A DNA stretch of 64,000 nt from Brachionus manjavacas (lineage: Eukaryota > Rotifera > Eurotatoria > Ploima > Brachionidae). The notes under the pieces were generated by a model, which worked only from the letters and a program-made list of their open reading frames with translations, had not been told where the DNA came from and ran no database searches. Position numbers and translations under genes: made by a program. The stretch lies in contig JAHQIY010000004.1 in the NCBI GenBank assembly GCA_019054805.1, positions 1,488,001 through 1,552,000 of the forward strand. The letters are read 5' to 3'. Positions 52,770-63,604 of the stretch are shown piece after piece. Each line of letters starts with the position of its first letter. Within the stretch, counting starts at the first letter, position 1.

Positions 52770-54646
52770 CAGAGTTGTTTAAAAGTCACAAGTCTCAAGT
52801 CAAGTCCAAATCCGGACTTTTTTTTTTTATTTTTCAAAAGTCCGAGAAAATACTTAAAATTTTTTTTTCAAAAAAATTTTTTTCAAAAAAATTTTTATTC
52901 GATGAATATCATTACTAGAAAATTCCTAAATTGTGTCAAATTAATGATTGTCCAAATCTTGGTTGCTTTGGATAAAAGGACAATTTTTATAACATTTCTA
53001 AAAATTATTCAAAATTCACTTTTAAATATGGTAACACAGCCTAAATGTATTTAATGTAAATTTGGTGACGTAATTTGAAAAACCGAAATAAATCAGTCGT
53101 TTTATTTTTTTTTCTAAACAGCCTACATATTCTTGTAAATCTTGAAGAGAGGAATCCAAATATATATGAAATATTTTAAATTTAAACCTTTTTTTTTAAT
53201 TCAAAGTTTTTTTTCTGCTAATTCGGTAGAATTTTTCAAATTAGTAATTATGTTTGTCAATTTTTGATCCGATGAGGGAACAAGTTTGAACTGGCCTTAT
53301 TTGCTTATCGTTTTCAGCGGGTCTTAATTAATAGAAAATAATTTTATTAGAATTTTAAGATAGCCGATGGGTCCGTTGTCTAATGCTGTTATTTTTTATG
53401 GGTTAAGAGGTTAATGAGGTATTACCTCATTACCCAAAAATCCCACCCATTTACCCCTAAAAATAAAATATTTAACATAATTAGACTGAAAGGACAAAAT
53501 GATCACAATGACGTAATTTTTTATGAAAAATTTAAAATTTTGTTTCTCCTTTTTTTACAAAAATAATTTAATTTTATTTGATAAAAATATTCATTCTGTA
53601 TTATCAAAAATAGTCAATATATTATAAAAATGAATCAGAACAAACAAAAAGAAGTTTAAAAAAAAAAGTATTCGATGAAAGATCTTGATCACGCAAGAAA
53701 AGATGTTTTTGAAAAAAAATTGAACACTACTCAAGCTTTAAATTTATACAACTATCCGAGACAGATCTTTTAAACTAATCTTTTTAACTAGAAAAAAATC
53801 AAACATAAAATTTATTTTGAATTCGTTAATAATTCGTTTAAATTTTTTTCTAAAAAGTTTTGTTGTAGCGTATGTTTAAAAGAATAATAAAAAAGATTTT
53901 AAATATTTATATTTTTAAAAATAACATTTAAAATCCTTTTTTTAATTCTTATTGGGCTAATTGGGTGAATTCGGTGAATATCCTGAAAAAGAGGTTTGTT
54001 CAAAATCAGGGGTAACTGGGTTAACCTAATTCACCCAATAAAGTCTCACCCAATTAACCGCAGGAGGTAAAGGGGTGACTAGAAAAAACTGGTCTAATTC
54101 GGTGAGCATTTTTGGAGTTTTTGAATAAATTTGAATGCGAAATATGCAATAAAAAAAAAGGGTTACCCGGTTAGGCTCATTTACTAATGTGCCTTTTTTA
54201 ATTTTTTTTTAGATTCAATTTTTTAAAGAAAATACTCATTTAAATCTCTCTCATCTTTAAGACTTGGAATTTTTAGGTTTTGTAAAATTCAGTACAAAAT
54301 GAAAAAAGAACAGAAAAAAATGTAAAAAAATTGAATAGCTTGTTTTCTAAAGGTTTAAACTAAGTTCTGTAAATTCATCATTGTGCAACATTCAAAGTTG
54401 CATCAAATATCAAGGTCTTCTAAGTTTGCAGAGTTATGCAGAGATTTTGCATACCATTAGCAGACATTTACAGCTGATGCAACTTTGAATGTTGCACCAT
54501 GCTGCATTCACAAAACTAATTTCAAACTATGGAAAAAAAGTTATTCCATTTTTTTGTACTGAACTTCACAAAACTGACTTTTTACTTTAACAAGAAAAAT
54601 TTAAAATCTGGACTTGGACTTTAATTTGAGACTCTTAAACAACTCA
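52770..54646. mobile_element. Large non-autonomous Mutator-like element
   Basis: Ends: CAGAGTTGTTTAAAAGTC at left and, inverted, TGAGTTGTTTAAGAGTCTC at right, both continuing into AAGTCC-rich arms. Flanks are GCTTAAAAG (52761-52769) and GCTCAAAAG (54647-54655), a 9-bp duplication with one mismatch. 1,877 bp without a transposase. Inside lie a region with repeated TTGGGTGAATTAGG-like and ACCCAATTAACC motifs (53370-54190) and a long hairpin (54275-54570), probably nested insertions. Fragments of the family occur at 29567 and 48892. Confidence 0.75.
54275..54570. repeat. Foldback (long inverted repeat) nested in the Mutator-like element
   Basis: Inner arms TGCAACATTCAAAGTTGCAT (about 54385) and its complement (about 54476) are exact over about 22 bp and separated by about 70 bp. 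Outer arms (TTCAGTACAAAA near 54289, its complement near 54555) extend the imperfect symmetry to about 130 bp each. Confidence 0.7.
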
Positions 54647-55058
54647 GCTCAAAAGATAACAAACAGGGCGAATTTCAAAAAAATAGGAAAACTTTACAAT
54701 GAGTGCCATAATCTAAATATAAAAAAAATGGATTGTAAATAATTGCAAATACTTTATTATATTGGATATTAATATTATCTAAATTTAAATTTGTCTTAAA
54801 ATAATTTTATCATTGATTTTAAATCGATTTTTTTTTGAATAAAAATAAATTAAAAAAAAATATTTCTAATAATCACAAAAATTTTATGTTAAATAGATTT
54901 TTGTGCTGATGAGATTTTAATTTGTGGGGAAATGATTTTTGATTGTGGGGAGTCAATAACCCCATCGGAATAGTGTTACATTCAAGTTTTGTGCCAGTTT
55001 CAAGGTCCAGATCTAAAGATTGAATTTAATTGAAAAAGAGAAAGATAAAAGCGTCCAA

Positions 55059-55223
55059 ATGGCTCTTGAACGACGAAATTCTTCAGGTCAGATTAATCCA
55101 GCTCCTCAGAGTATCGATCTTGGAAATGATGTTTCAAATGATTCACGAAAAGCTGATCAAATTATTAATAATCAAGATCAGCAATCAGATACAAAAAACA
55201 AGTTATTAATCAACATGTATTAA
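55059..55223 (+). other. Short hydrophilic ORF, unrecognised
   Basis: ATG frame MALERRNSSGQINPAPQS..., rich in Ser, Asn, Asp and Gln, 54 codons. After its stop, another frame holds KKNPKKRTDRPKPNN, basic and AT-hook-like. Could be the linker of a retroelement or a disordered exon. Not assignable. Confidence 0.25.
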
Positions 55224-56187
55224 TTTCCATTACTAAAAAAAATCCTAAAAAAAGGACAGACCGACCAAAACCTAATAATTTTTCTACGTTTATGATTTTT
55301 TTTTAATTTTTTTACTACTAAAACCATTAAATATCCAACTAAAATAAATATTATCCATTACTGAATTAATTTAATTATTTATACCCTTGCTATGAGGCGC
55401 ATTAATCAAAATTTCAAAGCCAGATTTGGATAAAAATTCCTTTCTTTTTAATAAGTGAGCTTTATTTTATTGTAGAAAATCTATTACAAATATTCCAAAA
55501 ATTAAAAAAATTAATTCAATACTTAATTGTTTCAATATTATAAATTGCACTAAGAACCTTTAGAACTTCTCACATTCTTTTGTATTTAGACTACTAGATA
55601 TTATATATATACCTACCTCATTTAACAAAAAAACTTTGATGCGGAATTTTCAGAATTTAATATTTACTTTGATTGAATAATTTTTTATTAGTAGAGAAAA
55701 TACAGTTTCTTAAAACTATTGAAATTATTTTTAAAAACTTGAGTAAATAATGTTAAAAAACTTGTTTTAGTATTTGTATTATTACTGAGCAGATAAAGCT
55801 ATTAGCAATAAGCTATTAAAAAATCAATTACTCCTAAGAACGCTTAAGTGATGTCTTTTTTAACCAGTGTAAATATTTTTAGATGATAAATGCATTTTAT
55901 TCTTAAAAATAAAGAGCGGCTAAAGGCGAATTTAGATTTAATTTAAAATAAATCTGAAAAGTTGAATTAAAAGATGCATTTTAAAGAAAAGACAAGAAAA
56001 TCGGAATGATCCTTTAAGATGGTCGAACAGTTATTTATGAAAATTTTTTTAAAAAATAAATTTTAAAAATAGTATAAAATTATGTGCTAAATTTGGGAGA
56101 AATTTTACAGTTAAAAGGGATTTTCAGATAAAATTAGAAAACTAAAAATTGTATTTAAGAAATTAGAAAAAAAATTAAATGATAAAA

Positions 56188-56340
56188 ATGGTTAAATTAA
56201 GTTTTCAAAAAGCATTAGATTGGTTTTGTTTTGGTGAAGAGGACTCAAATGAAGATGATCTGTCAAGTGCTGCTTCTTTTGATTCATACTTGAATTCATT
56301 GAATATTTACTTTTTAGTTGGGCTACGTGAGTTTTGTTAA
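56188..56340 (+). other. Short acidic ORF, unrecognised
   Basis: ATG frame of 50 codons: MVKLSFQKALDWFCFGEEDS then NEDDLSSAASFDSYL, ending LREFC. Non-repetitive with acidic/serine character, like transposase N-termini elsewhere in the window. No homolog recognised. Confidence 0.25.
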
Positions 56341-57245
56341 AAATTAAACCAATTTTTTTTTTAATAAAATCGAATTTTTTAAACATTTGTTATTTGTTGA
56401 TTATTTTTCGCATTTAATTTTTTTTTATGATTTAAAAAGACTCTTCATGAATTGTTTTTTTTTTTGAATTTTTCATCAAATAATTTTTCAGCTAATAATT
56501 TCACGTAGATTTCGGATAAATAATTTTTCATAATGACTTTCAACTTCAAAGTTTCTAATTTATTTATTTAATTTTAATTAAATTGAAAAAAGAAAAACTC
56601 AATTTTGCTGATTTTAAAACATAGCTTTATTTTACAAAAAATACATCAAATCAAAAATACGGCGATTTTTGACATTAAATATGATTTAACTTTTTTTATT
56701 TATCTCTTCCAAACAAGTTGTCAATTTTTTTTCAATTTTTTCATCAAGTTTATATTTTGAGTTTATTATGTTAAAAATGACTTTTAGAATCAAAAATATG
56801 TTGAGAATTAAAAAAAAATTATAGCCTTTCTTTATGTTTCTATAAGTTGATTTCATTATTAAAAATTATTTTAAAATGTCCCTTTAAATAATTATTAAAA
56901 AAATTAATTATTACTTGTAAGATAAAACTAGGAAAATTCGAATTTGAATCAATTTTTTCGTCATCGCACTTATAATTTAAATAATTTGTGAAAAATATTT
57001 CAATTTTATTATTGATTTCATGTTTTTATACCTGGGGATGGACTAAAAAGAACCTTTTAAAGGATAAGCTATTTTTAAACCCTTAGGAATAAGAGTTTAT
57101 TTTTTTGAGTGTCTCAAAAAAAATGAAATTTAGGCTTTCAAAAGACGAAGTTTTCGAATTTCAAGGAAAAAATTAAAAATTAAGACAGTGATTAATCTTT
57201 GAATTTCTTGAACTTTATTTGTTGATTAAATTATTGCAAATTATT

Positions 57246-58970
57246 CTAAAATATCGCACTAAATAAATATTTAAAAAAGTTAATTATAACTTGTAAAATA
57301 TAATTGAAAAAGTTCGCATTCGAATCAGTATTGGCTGATTCACACTGATCAGAAAACGATGTGGCATTGTACCAGCATCGAATGTCATCCACTTTGGCAC
57401 ACACTCCATTCGGTGTGTTTGAACAAGTGCAACCATCTTGTGGACACACGCTTGGCATCTCGTTAAATTGTCTCTCGTATCCAACACAGTGATAGCAAGT
57501 GAACAAATTGTCTGGATCAAGTTTTACTTTTATATCCAAAAGCCTGTTATAATTGTCCATTCCGCCCCAATATCTTTCTTTCCAGTCGTTTTGTGGAAAA
57601 TTGTGCTGAGGTTCATTCCAATAGACCCAGTTCGAATACTTTTTTAGAATATTCTCTGCAAAGTAATCCATTAGTTCCACCAGATATTTTTTGTCATTCA
57701 CTGGAGTCGATTCTTCCATCATGGAATAACACGATATACCCATCAATCCGTTCCTAAATTCTTTTGATATTGACGTTTTTTCACTATTTGGATCAAAAGT
57801 GGAACTAACTCCGCCTAAAACAGCATTTCCTGAACAACCAGTGTAAGGAGTAGTGTCTAAAAACTCTAGAATTTCTCTCAAACCTTCTTTAATGTTTTGA
57901 CTACTCAGTGCTGTGCTAGAAAGATAAGCGGAACCTCCTCTTTCTGATTCAGCTGTTTTAAAATAGTCAAAATAATTATCAAATGCATCATAGCCTGGGT
58001 TGCATGTTATTTGAAATTCAGGAAAAGGGATACAACCAACCTTTAATTTTTCAAACAAATTCTCACATTGGTCTTTTTCATTGAAACAACCGGCTGCAAA
58101 CAGTCCTCTTTTGAAAGTTCCAAAATTATCTGGAATAAAATATGTAAAGGCATAATTTGGAGCATTTATAATCCAGTCAGAAACTAAATCAGCTGTAGTT
58201 GAACTCAAATCATAATTTCCAACAAAAACTGACATTTTACCAGGACTTGGGTGCAATTTTATGGTCAAACTGACTGCTATTCCATAAGTGCTTCCACCAG
58301 AGCCTCTAATTGCTCGGAAAATTTCTGGGTTTTGATTTTCAGATAATGTTATCAATGAATAATTTGCCAAGATTAAATCAATGCTCAAAAGATTGTCCAC
58401 ACCGAGGCCAAATAGTCTAGATAATGGTCCATGGCCTCCACCAACTGTCCAACCGTAAATACCCACTCCAGGATCCGCGCCACTCACCACCACCAAACTC
58501 TTGTTTGATTGTTCTTCGACAAACTTGTAAATTTGGCTAAAATTATTACCCGGGCCTAAGGTAACAGTTTTCTGTTCTAAATTAATACTCTTTTGGTTCA
58601 TTGAGCTCATGTCAATGTGAACCGAATTGTCCAATATGTTTCTATTATCTTGATGGTGCCCTGTGCTTTGAACTGAAAGGCGCAGATTGAATTTTTTGGC
58701 AAATTTAAGTGCTTCAATAATGTCATTGTTTGTAGCTGGTTGAATGATGACAGCTGGTTTTGGAATGAGAGTTCTTTTGTTCCATGTATGAGGCTTATAG
58801 TCATTGTCTCCGCGCAAATAGACCCTTCCATCTATTTTGCTTTCCATGTCCACAAAATCTGATAATGTTGGCCAATTACTGTCACCAGGCAAGGCATATT
58901 TAAAACACCAGTGATTCGAAACACTTGAAAATATGATTAAAATTAAAAAAATCATTTTCATTTTTATCAT
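57246..58970 (-). CDS. Secreted BBE-like FAD-linked oxidoreductase
   Basis: A 574-residue single-exon gene. Signal peptide about 1-22 (IFLILIIFSSVSNHWC). FAD-binding (PCMH-type) domain about 70-245: PAVIIQPATNNDIIEAL, His105-His106 in STGHH at the usual 8-alpha-histidyl FAD site, LGPGNNFSQIY and GWTVGGGHGPLSRLFGLG. The second covalent Cys of many berberine-bridge-type enzymes is missing: the loop reads SGADPGVG. The C-terminal BBE motif is YWNEPQHNF...WKERYWGG...NLF (450-490). A Cys-rich tail (about 496-545) and a hydrophobic end (553-574) follow; the latter could anchor the protein. Such enzymes oxidise alcohols, sugars or alkaloids and make H2O2; substrate unknown. M4 or M6 may be the true start given the close TATA box. 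Confidence 0.9.
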   Translation of the reverse strand: MIKMKMIFLILIIFSSVSNHWCFKYALPGDSNWPTLSDFVDMESKIDGRVYLRGDNDYKPHTWNKRTLIPKPAVIIQPATNNDIIEALKFAKKFNLRLSVQSTGHHQDNRNILDNSVHIDMSSMNQKSINLEQKTVTLGPGNNFSQIYKFVEEQSNKSLVVVSGADPGVGIYGWTVGGGHGPLSRLFGLGVDNLLSIDLILANYSLITLSENQNPEIFRAIRGSGGSTYGIAVSLTIKLHPSPGKMSVFVGNYDLSSTTADLVSDWIINAPNYAFTYFIPDNFGTFKRGLFAAGCFNEKDQCENLFEKLKVGCIPFPEFQITCNPGYDAFDNYFDYFKTAESERGGSAYLSSTALSSQNIKEGLREILEFLDTTPYTGCSGNAVLGGVSSTFDPNSEKTSISKEFRNGLMGISCYSMMEESTPVNDKKYLVELMDYFAENILKKYSNWVYWNEPQHNFPQNDWKERYWGGMDNYNRLLDIKVKLDPDNLFTCYHCVGYERQFNEMPSVCPQDGCTCSNTPNGVCAKVDDIRCWYNATSFSDQCESANTDSNANFFNYILQVIINFFKYLFSAIF

Positions 58971-58988
58971 AGAATAAAAAAAAATTGA

Positions 58989-58996
58989 TATTTATA
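58989..58996 (-). promoter_or_regulatory. TATA-like box of the FAD oxidoreductase gene
   Basis: Minus-strand TATAAATA, 26 bp from its first T to the ATG at 58970. Conventional initiation would fall at or after this ATG, favouring M4 (58961) or M6 (58955) as start. Confidence 0.5.
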
Positions 58997-59893
58997 CCAG
59001 AAATTATAAATTTCTTCCAAAAAGTTCTAATCGAATAAAAAATTTTTAAGGTAATTTTGAAAAGTGTATGAATATGTGTTATTTGATTTTACCTTTTAAA
59101 TTAACTAAATATTATGCACTTTTACTAGCTTTTTTAAAAAATTTTTTAGCTTCTTGTCAAAATTTGTTTAAATTTGAATCACGCCATTAAAAGTAAAATT
59201 AGGATAGACTTACTCACCATTTCACCTGAGAATCTGGTAAATACGTTTCAAAAATAATTAAATTATTTTAGCTTTTAGTGTTTATTTCAATTCTTTTAAT
59301 ATTTTTTACCAAAAAAAAAATAATAAATAAATTTTTAAATCTATTCTCAATTAAATGGGTCCAAAACCTAAAAATGAATAAGAAAAATTGAATGTTTGTT
59401 TACAAATTATAAAAATTAATTGTTAGATTCAATCAATTCTAATGATTTTTTTTATTAATTAAAATTTTGAAGAAAAGAATTTTGTATTTCTTTCAAAAAA
59501 TGTTATGAACCGATACTGAAAAATGTGATTCACTCAAAAGAATCATCTAGGGTTAACATTTTATTAAAATTTCAAAAGTTTTCATTCATAAATTTTACCT
59601 TTCAGCTCACTTTATCCGCCATAAAATCATGAATTGTTTTTATTTAATTAAACTGCTCTTTGACGATTTTAAGAAATTATTTTAGGTGAATAAGGTGATT
59701 AAGTCCGTCTTGATTTTACTTTTATTTGCTGGATTCAAATTTAAATAAATTTTTTCTAAAAGCAATTAAAATTTTTAAATTAAGAATTAAAACCATATTC
59801 TTACATTTATAAAATTCAAAGAAGCCAAAAAAATTTTCCATCCAAATTTCTTTTTCATTTAAGATTTTATTTAGCGATCGTTTTAATTAAAAA
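58997..59893. other. AT-rich intergenic DNA
   Basis: No gene or repeat family recognised. Confidence 0.45.
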
Positions 59894-59963
59894 GCTAAGA
59901 AATAGACTCTTATATTTTTTAAAATAAGATAGAATAATTTATTATGATTTTTAAGCTTTTTCA
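59894..59963. repeat. 70-bp direct repeat, left of LINE piece
   Basis: GCTAAGAAATAGACTCTTAT through ATGATTTTTAAGCTTTTTCA. It matches 61223-61291 with about three differences and directly flanks the LINE piece. Confidence 0.92.
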
Positions 59964-61222
59964 TAAGCCGCTTTTAAGTCCACGAAACATAAGTGCACCG
60001 GTGTTTTCTTTCTCCTGGCCATCTTCATTAACCTTCTTAGAATAAAGATCTGGTCCGCACATCCTCTATTCCTCCTGAAGCCTCCTTGCATCTCCGACAG
60101 CCTGCTGTCTACGGTTCTCACGAGTCTATCGAGGACTACATAGGTAAAGACCTTGCCAACAATACTTAGCAAACTTATACCTCTATAGTTCTCACACTCA
60201 CTGCTGTCACCTTTCTTGTGCCAAGGTACGACCACGGCTCTCACCCAATCACTTGGCACTTTCTCTTGGTGCCATACCATTTTGAATAGCTTAAGCAACT
60301 CTTCTACTAGTACAGGCTCTCCTGCTTTTACGATTTCTGCGGGAATTCCATCGAACCCTGGGGCTTTCCGTGTCTTCAGAGCTCTGATAGCAAACTCGAT
60401 TTCATACTGTTCCGGAACTGGTTCATCTTCTTCGCTGTCATTTCCCACGGGCTAACTAAGGTATGCGTTTCCAGTTGTCGTCCCACATTAAGCAATTCTT
60501 CAAAATGCTCTCTCCACCTTTCCTTTGTTTCCCCACAGTCTTTGATAACGGACCCATCCTTCTTCCTAAGCTGGCTCGTTTGCACCTGCTTAAGACCTCC
60601 TATCTCGCAGATCGTCTGGTACAAAGCTCTTGTGTTTATTAGCCGCGGCATGTTGCTCCAACTCCTTGGCCTTTTTTTGCCAGTACTCCTTCTTAGCTTT
60701 CCTGACTAGTCTTGTGCAAAGCTTGTTTAGTTCGTGGTACCGGTTTATAGTGGCTTTCTTTTGCCTTCTGGTAACGGCACTTCTTACCATTCTGAAGACT
60801 TCGGCTTTTTCATTGATAGCTTTCAGAGCTTCATCGTTCATCCATTCATTGCGCTGCTTCTTCTTTCGTCCACATACTTTTTGACCTACCTCACTTATGG
60901 CCGTCCTGAAACGAGCCCAGCTCTGCTCGAGATCTTCACATTCGTCGCTCAAAACACTGAATTTGTTTTTAAGCTCTATCTGGAACTCGCCTTTCTTGAG
61001 GCTATGACTTAGTTGCTCTACGTCCAGACATGCAAATGGGCTAACCTTTCGCGAGCTCTTAAGTCTTAGTCGCTGGCAGCAAGTAGTGATCCGTGGTTCC
61101 GAAGTCTGCTCCAGCCCCGACCCTGGTGTCCTGAATAGCTGACAGCCATCTCCGGATAACCATTATGTGGTCGATCTGGCTTTTGGTCTTCTGAGAATTG
61201 AAATTCACAAGTGTAATCTTGT
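59964..61222 (-). pseudogene. LINE piece: endonuclease end to RT motif A
   Basis: Minus strand: SQIDHIMVIRRWLSAIQDTR and GADFGTTDHYLL (endonuclease C-terminus with DH) near 61080-61190. A long linker (ISEVGQKVCGRKKKQRNEWM) follows, then KDGSVIKDCGETKERWREHF, RALKTRKAPGFDGIPAEI and ENYRGISLLSIVGKVFTYVV, GGFRRNRGCADQIF, and it ends in motif A, LCFVDLKAAY, at about 59970. At least two frameshifts. Both ends of the LINE are missing, yet the piece is flanked by 70-bp direct repeats. RTE-like by motif style. It is GC-rich and looks recent. Confidence 0.85.
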
Positions 61223-61291
61223 GCTAAGAAATAGACTCTTATATTTTTAAAAATAAGATAGAACAATTTTTTATGATTTTTAAGCTTTTCA
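61223..61291. repeat. 70-bp direct repeat, right of LINE piece
   Basis: GCTAAGAAATAGACTCTTAT through TTTTTAAGCTTTTCA, partner of 59894-59963. Confidence 0.92.
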
Positions 61292-63604
61292 AGCATCATT
61301 AAAGCTTTTTATCATTTTTAATTGCAAAGATTTAATTGAACGAAAGTTTGTTTAAAATAAAAAAATTTAAGATTTTAAGATTTTTGTTTTGGAATTAAAA
61401 AAATTAAGAAAATTAAAAAAATTAAATTTTCATATCAAAATATTTTATATTTCGTTAAAGTACAGGATTATTTAGTATTTGTGACATTAATAAAATAGAT
61501 CTTTAAATTGATTCATCACTTTGATTTTAATCTTCATCTTCCGAATCATTTGCAAAAGGTGCTTTTAATTTTCAATTTTCTTTTTTCAAGCTATTAAATT
61601 TTGTTAAAATCAAATCTTCCAAAAACAAAATAATTTCTTCTGGAAAAATTTTTCGCATTTAGATTTGAATGTTAAGTTTTAATGAAGACATGTCTTATTT
61701 TAATGTTGTCCTTTGGAATATGGATTTAAAAGTTTAAAAAAAATCAGTGTTTCTAGCCCAAATGACCAAAATCGACAAAATGGGATATTTTTTAAATATC
61801 TAAATTTTCATTAATTTAATATAGAATGCTTTCGTACTTAATAAGCTCGATCGAAATACAGAATGATCTTTAAGTAATACGGAAAAGAGCAAAAAGAATA
61901 ATTTTCCAAGTACACAAAGCAACAACTTAAAAAATTAATTAATGAACTATGTAAAATTTTTTTTATATTTTATTTCAATTTCAAAATAAAAAAACTCTTT
62001 ATTTGAAAACTAAAAAGAAGTGCGCTTAACCTTTAAGCAGCTGTGTTTCAAAGAATAACATTTCTTTTTAAAACAAATATTTTAATTTCCTTTTATTTTA
62101 TTTCTGAAATATTTTAATATTTAAAGAACTTTAAAGAATGATTAATCTAAAACTAATACAAGATTATTTTAGAAAATAAGGATATTAATAAAAAAAGGTT
62201 CGAGGAAAGTTTAGTTTTTTATTTTTATCAAAAACAAATTTTAATTTCCGTAAGGTTTTTTTTGCTTAATAATTTTTATAAAATTATATTTTTAAACAAG
62301 AATTTCTTTGAAAAATTTTTATATTTAGGACGAATTTTTTTCCGTAAAAGTTTTTTATTTTCATTTTACCTCAATTTGAAAATTTATTAATGTGATCAAA
62401 AATAAATTGAGCAACTAAATGTATCAAGTTAAACTCAGGAGATGAATCTAAAGATTGATCTTATAAGATTTTTTAAGATCAGATTAGTAATAAGATCAAT
62501 TTCAAATGCAAAAAAAATTGCAAATAAAATCATTACTAATTGAAATTTAAGATCTTGGTAATTTCTTAAGAATAAAGAATAATGAATAATTTTGTTTTAA
62601 AATTCGTTTTGATTTCTTGATTAATTTCTTAAAGTTTTCTTAACTCGAGATTCAAACAAATTAAATGATATTAATAACCTGACAAGATTGTAAAATTTAA
62701 CTCAAAGTTTTAACTCGTAAAGATTGTTTTAAAATTTTTTTATATTTTCTTGTAAGATCTTAATCAAAATTATAAGGTATAAATTTGATTCAAGAAATTT
62801 GCAAGATAAATCAATAAGAACTCGAATTTTTCTTATAAATATTAATGTTAAGAAAATAATAATTAAAATCATTTTTAAACAATCAAAAATTTCTCTTATT
62901 CAGGAGTTATCATTTATTAAATAAACTAACAGAGCTTCATTTTGATTCACCATGATTTTTATTCAGAATGAAAAATCAAGCCTTTATAAAAAAGATTGTT
63001 TGATCTAAAAACTTCTAGAGTTTCTTTTACCAAATAAACTTTTAAAAATTTTTAATTTTATGTTAGCTACCGAATATCACAAAATATAACCAATATTTGT
63101 TTAGAATAGAATTTTGTAAATTATGCGTTCAACTCTTGTTAAGAAGGATGAAAATAGCCTCATTAAAATTAGATTTTTATTTTTTTTGCAATATTGTCTA
63201 AATTATTTTCAGATCTAAAAATAAATATTAATCATCTTAAAAATTTATGATCTAATAAAACAATTAATCTTTAAAACTTGTCAACTGAATTTCAAATTTT
63301 TAACTTGATTTTCGTAAACAACGCCCTTTGAAACCTCATATTTTATTTTTATGGAGGGTTGAAAAAAAAATTTGTACCCAGAGATCTAAAAATAATCAAC
63401 CCTCTAACAAGTTGTTGTTTTTCAGACCCAGGTATTCAATGATAAAATTAAAATTATTTTAAAATAATACATTTACTAAAAGAACTTAAAATTTTCTAAG
63501 GTCTGGTTAAATTTTTATTTAAAAAAAAGGGTGTGTCAATTTTATTTACAGAAAATCAGGAGTCTTATTCATGAGTTATCATTTATTTTTTTTTTCGAAA
63601 GCTT
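61292..63604. other. AT-rich gene desert
   Basis: 2.3 kb with no protein-like frame. Short GATCTTA/TAAGATC palindromes cluster near 62455-62560. Nothing else recognised. Confidence 0.45.

Larger units (their letters stand above)
54647..57245. other. AT-rich spacer with two small ORFs
   Basis: No recognised gene. Two short frames (55059-55223 and 56188-56340) have protein-like composition and are listed separately. The rest is A/T-rich. Confidence 0.4.

Noticed and set aside
60216-61012. Plus-strand frames of 79-92 codons
   Set aside because: Shadows of the minus-strand LINE piece.
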